Under the pieces are notes generated by a model that was not told where the DNA came from, ran no database searches, and saw only the letters and a program-made list of their open reading frames with translations. Positions 5,029 to 5,724 of a stretch of 5,724 bases of DNA are shown one piece after another. Origin of the DNA: Desulfofustis sp. (GTDB lineage Bacteria > Desulfobacterota > Desulfobulbia > Desulfobulbales > Desulfocapsaceae). Where the stretch lies: assembly GCA_030604345.1 (NCBI GenBank), contig JAUVWB010000126.1, positions 1 through 5,724 on the forward strand. Reading direction: 5' to 3'. Positions within the stretch are counted from its first letter, which is position 1. Every line of letters starts with the position of its first letter. The position numbers and the translations under genes are program-made.

Positions 5029-5724
5029 TCAGACATCTGTTGGACGGGCCAATCGGGCGGCGAGTCTGATCGCTTCGATCATCGATTGCGGATTGGCCCG
5101 TCCTTCCCCGGCGCGGTCGTAGGCGGTGCCGTGATCGACCGAGGTGCGGATGATCGGCAGACCGATGGTGATGTTGACCCCGGCCATCCGATCCCAGGAA
5201 TCGGTGGTTTCGTCGTAGTGAAAACCGACCAGCTTGGCCGGTATATGCCCCTGATCATGATACATCACCACTACGGCGTCGAAGAGCCCGCCGGTCATCT
5301 TGGAAAAGACGGTGTCGGCCGGCAGCGGGCCTTCGACCGTGAGGCCGGCCGCCTGAGCTTCGGTGACTGCCGGCGCGATTTCTCTCTCGTCTTCGTCGCC
5401 GAACAAACCGCCTTCCCCGCAATGGGGGTTCAGGCCGGCGACGGCGATGCGCGGCCGTGCGATGCCGAGTTGTTTCAGTGTCTTGTCGGTGAGCTTGATG
5501 ACGGTCAGCACCCGTTTCTTTTTCACCCGGTTGCAGGCCTCGCGCAGCGAAACGTGGGTGGAGACGTGGGTCACCCGGAAGTTCCCGTCGGCGAGCATCA
5601 TGGCGTAATCGATAGCGCCGGTCAGCGCGCCGTAGATCTCGGTGTGGCCGCTGTAGTGGTAGCCGGCGGCGTTGATCGCCGCCTTGCTGATCGGAGCGGT
5701 GGCCGTTCCGTCGATGTCGCCGGC
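5029..5724 (-). CDS. PdxA-family NAD-dependent dehydrogenase, PdxA2-like, 5' end outside window
   Basis: The visible 231 residues end at a TGA (5031-5029), and the frame stays open to the right edge. The ATG at 5601 is internal, because family motifs continue upstream of it. About 100 N-terminal residues are missing compared with a usual length near 330. The three metal-binding His of the family are visible: SGHTE (fragment His27), HVSTHVSLREA (His57) and MYHDQGHIP (His156). Other signatures are TAPISKAAINAAG (fragment 9-21), GLNPHCGEGGLFGDED (97-112) and GLPIIRTSVDHGTAYD (188-203). PdxA oxidises 4-phosphohydroxy-L-threonine in pyridoxal phosphate synthesis. PdxA2 acts on 4-phospho-D-threonate or D-erythronate in acid-sugar breakdown. 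MYHDQGHIP and HVSTHVSL resemble PdxA2 sequences as I recall them, whereas enteric PdxA has MYHDQGLP. The segment HYDETTDSWDRM (169-180), between GF and GVNI, looks longer than in enteric PdxA2. The usual PdxA2 partner, a DUF1537 kinase, is not in the window but could lie upstream. Confidence 0.9.
   Translation of the reverse strand, partial: AGDIDGTATAPISKAAINAAGYHYSGHTEIYGALTGAIDYAMMLADGNFRVTHVSTHVSLREACNRVKKKRVLTVIKLTDKTLKQLGIARPRIAVAGLNPHCGEGGLFGDEDEREIAPAVTEAQAAGLTVEGPLPADTVFSKMTGGLFDAVVVMYHDQGHIPAKLVGFHYDETTDSWDRMAGVNITIGLPIIRTSVDHGTAYDRAGEGRANPQSMIEAIRLAARLARPTDV

Noticed and set aside
1..5724. Search for CRISPR repeats, tRNA or rRNA genes, insertion sequences and phage genes
   Set aside because: No regularly spaced repeats, cloverleaf-like sequences, terminal inverted repeats or transposase/integrase motifs were seen by eye.

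Overview
The window is a compact piece of bacterial chromosome with six protein-coding genes, four complete and two cut by the window edges. The coding sequences favour G or C at third positions. Two of the products are predicted lipoproteins, so the cell envelope is probably Gram-negative. The mix of a DisA_N-type protein, a TPM-domain lipoprotein, a nitrilase and a PdxA2-like dehydrogenase would fit a proteobacterium or a Desulfobacterota-type organism, but that placement is a guess. I see no tRNA, rRNA, CRISPR array, insertion sequence or other mobile element.

Left block, minus strand, about 1-2753. Three genes read leftwards and look like one operon. The first (2753-1407) is a 448-residue protein whose C-terminal half carries a DisA_N / diadenylate cyclase-like domain (DGA and TRH motifs). 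Its N-terminal half resembles the DACNV class of putative sensor domains. The second (1349-309) is a predicted lipoprotein with a TPM domain and an added C-terminal domain that looks NTF2-like. The third (272 to the left edge) is the N-terminus of an MFS transporter. Gaps of 57 and 36 bases and clear ribosome binding sites support co-transcription.

Middle, 2754-3021. This 268-base divergent intergenic region holds a good sigma70-type promoter pointing right (TTTACA, 17 bases, TATAGT) and a weaker one pointing left (TCGACA, 17 bases, TATGCT). A perfect 10-base palindrome overlaps the -35 box of the leftward promoter. A hairpin lies in the leader of the rightward gene.

Right block. A complete nitrilase (3022-3942, plus strand) has the full Glu-Lys-Glu-Cys catalytic set. 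It converges, with only 6 bases between stop codons, on a minus-strand lipoprotein of unknown function (4941-3949). Upstream of that lipoprotein on the same strand is the C-terminal two thirds of a PdxA-family dehydrogenase (right edge to 5029). Its motifs are closer to PdxA2 (4-phospho-D-threonate/erythronate type) than to the vitamin B6 enzyme.

The most interesting element is the predicted nucleotide-second-messenger gene at the head of the left operon. It has an altered RHR motif and is joined to a lipoprotein and a transporter. A link between this operon and the divergent nitrilase is possible through the shared promoter region but is only an inference.
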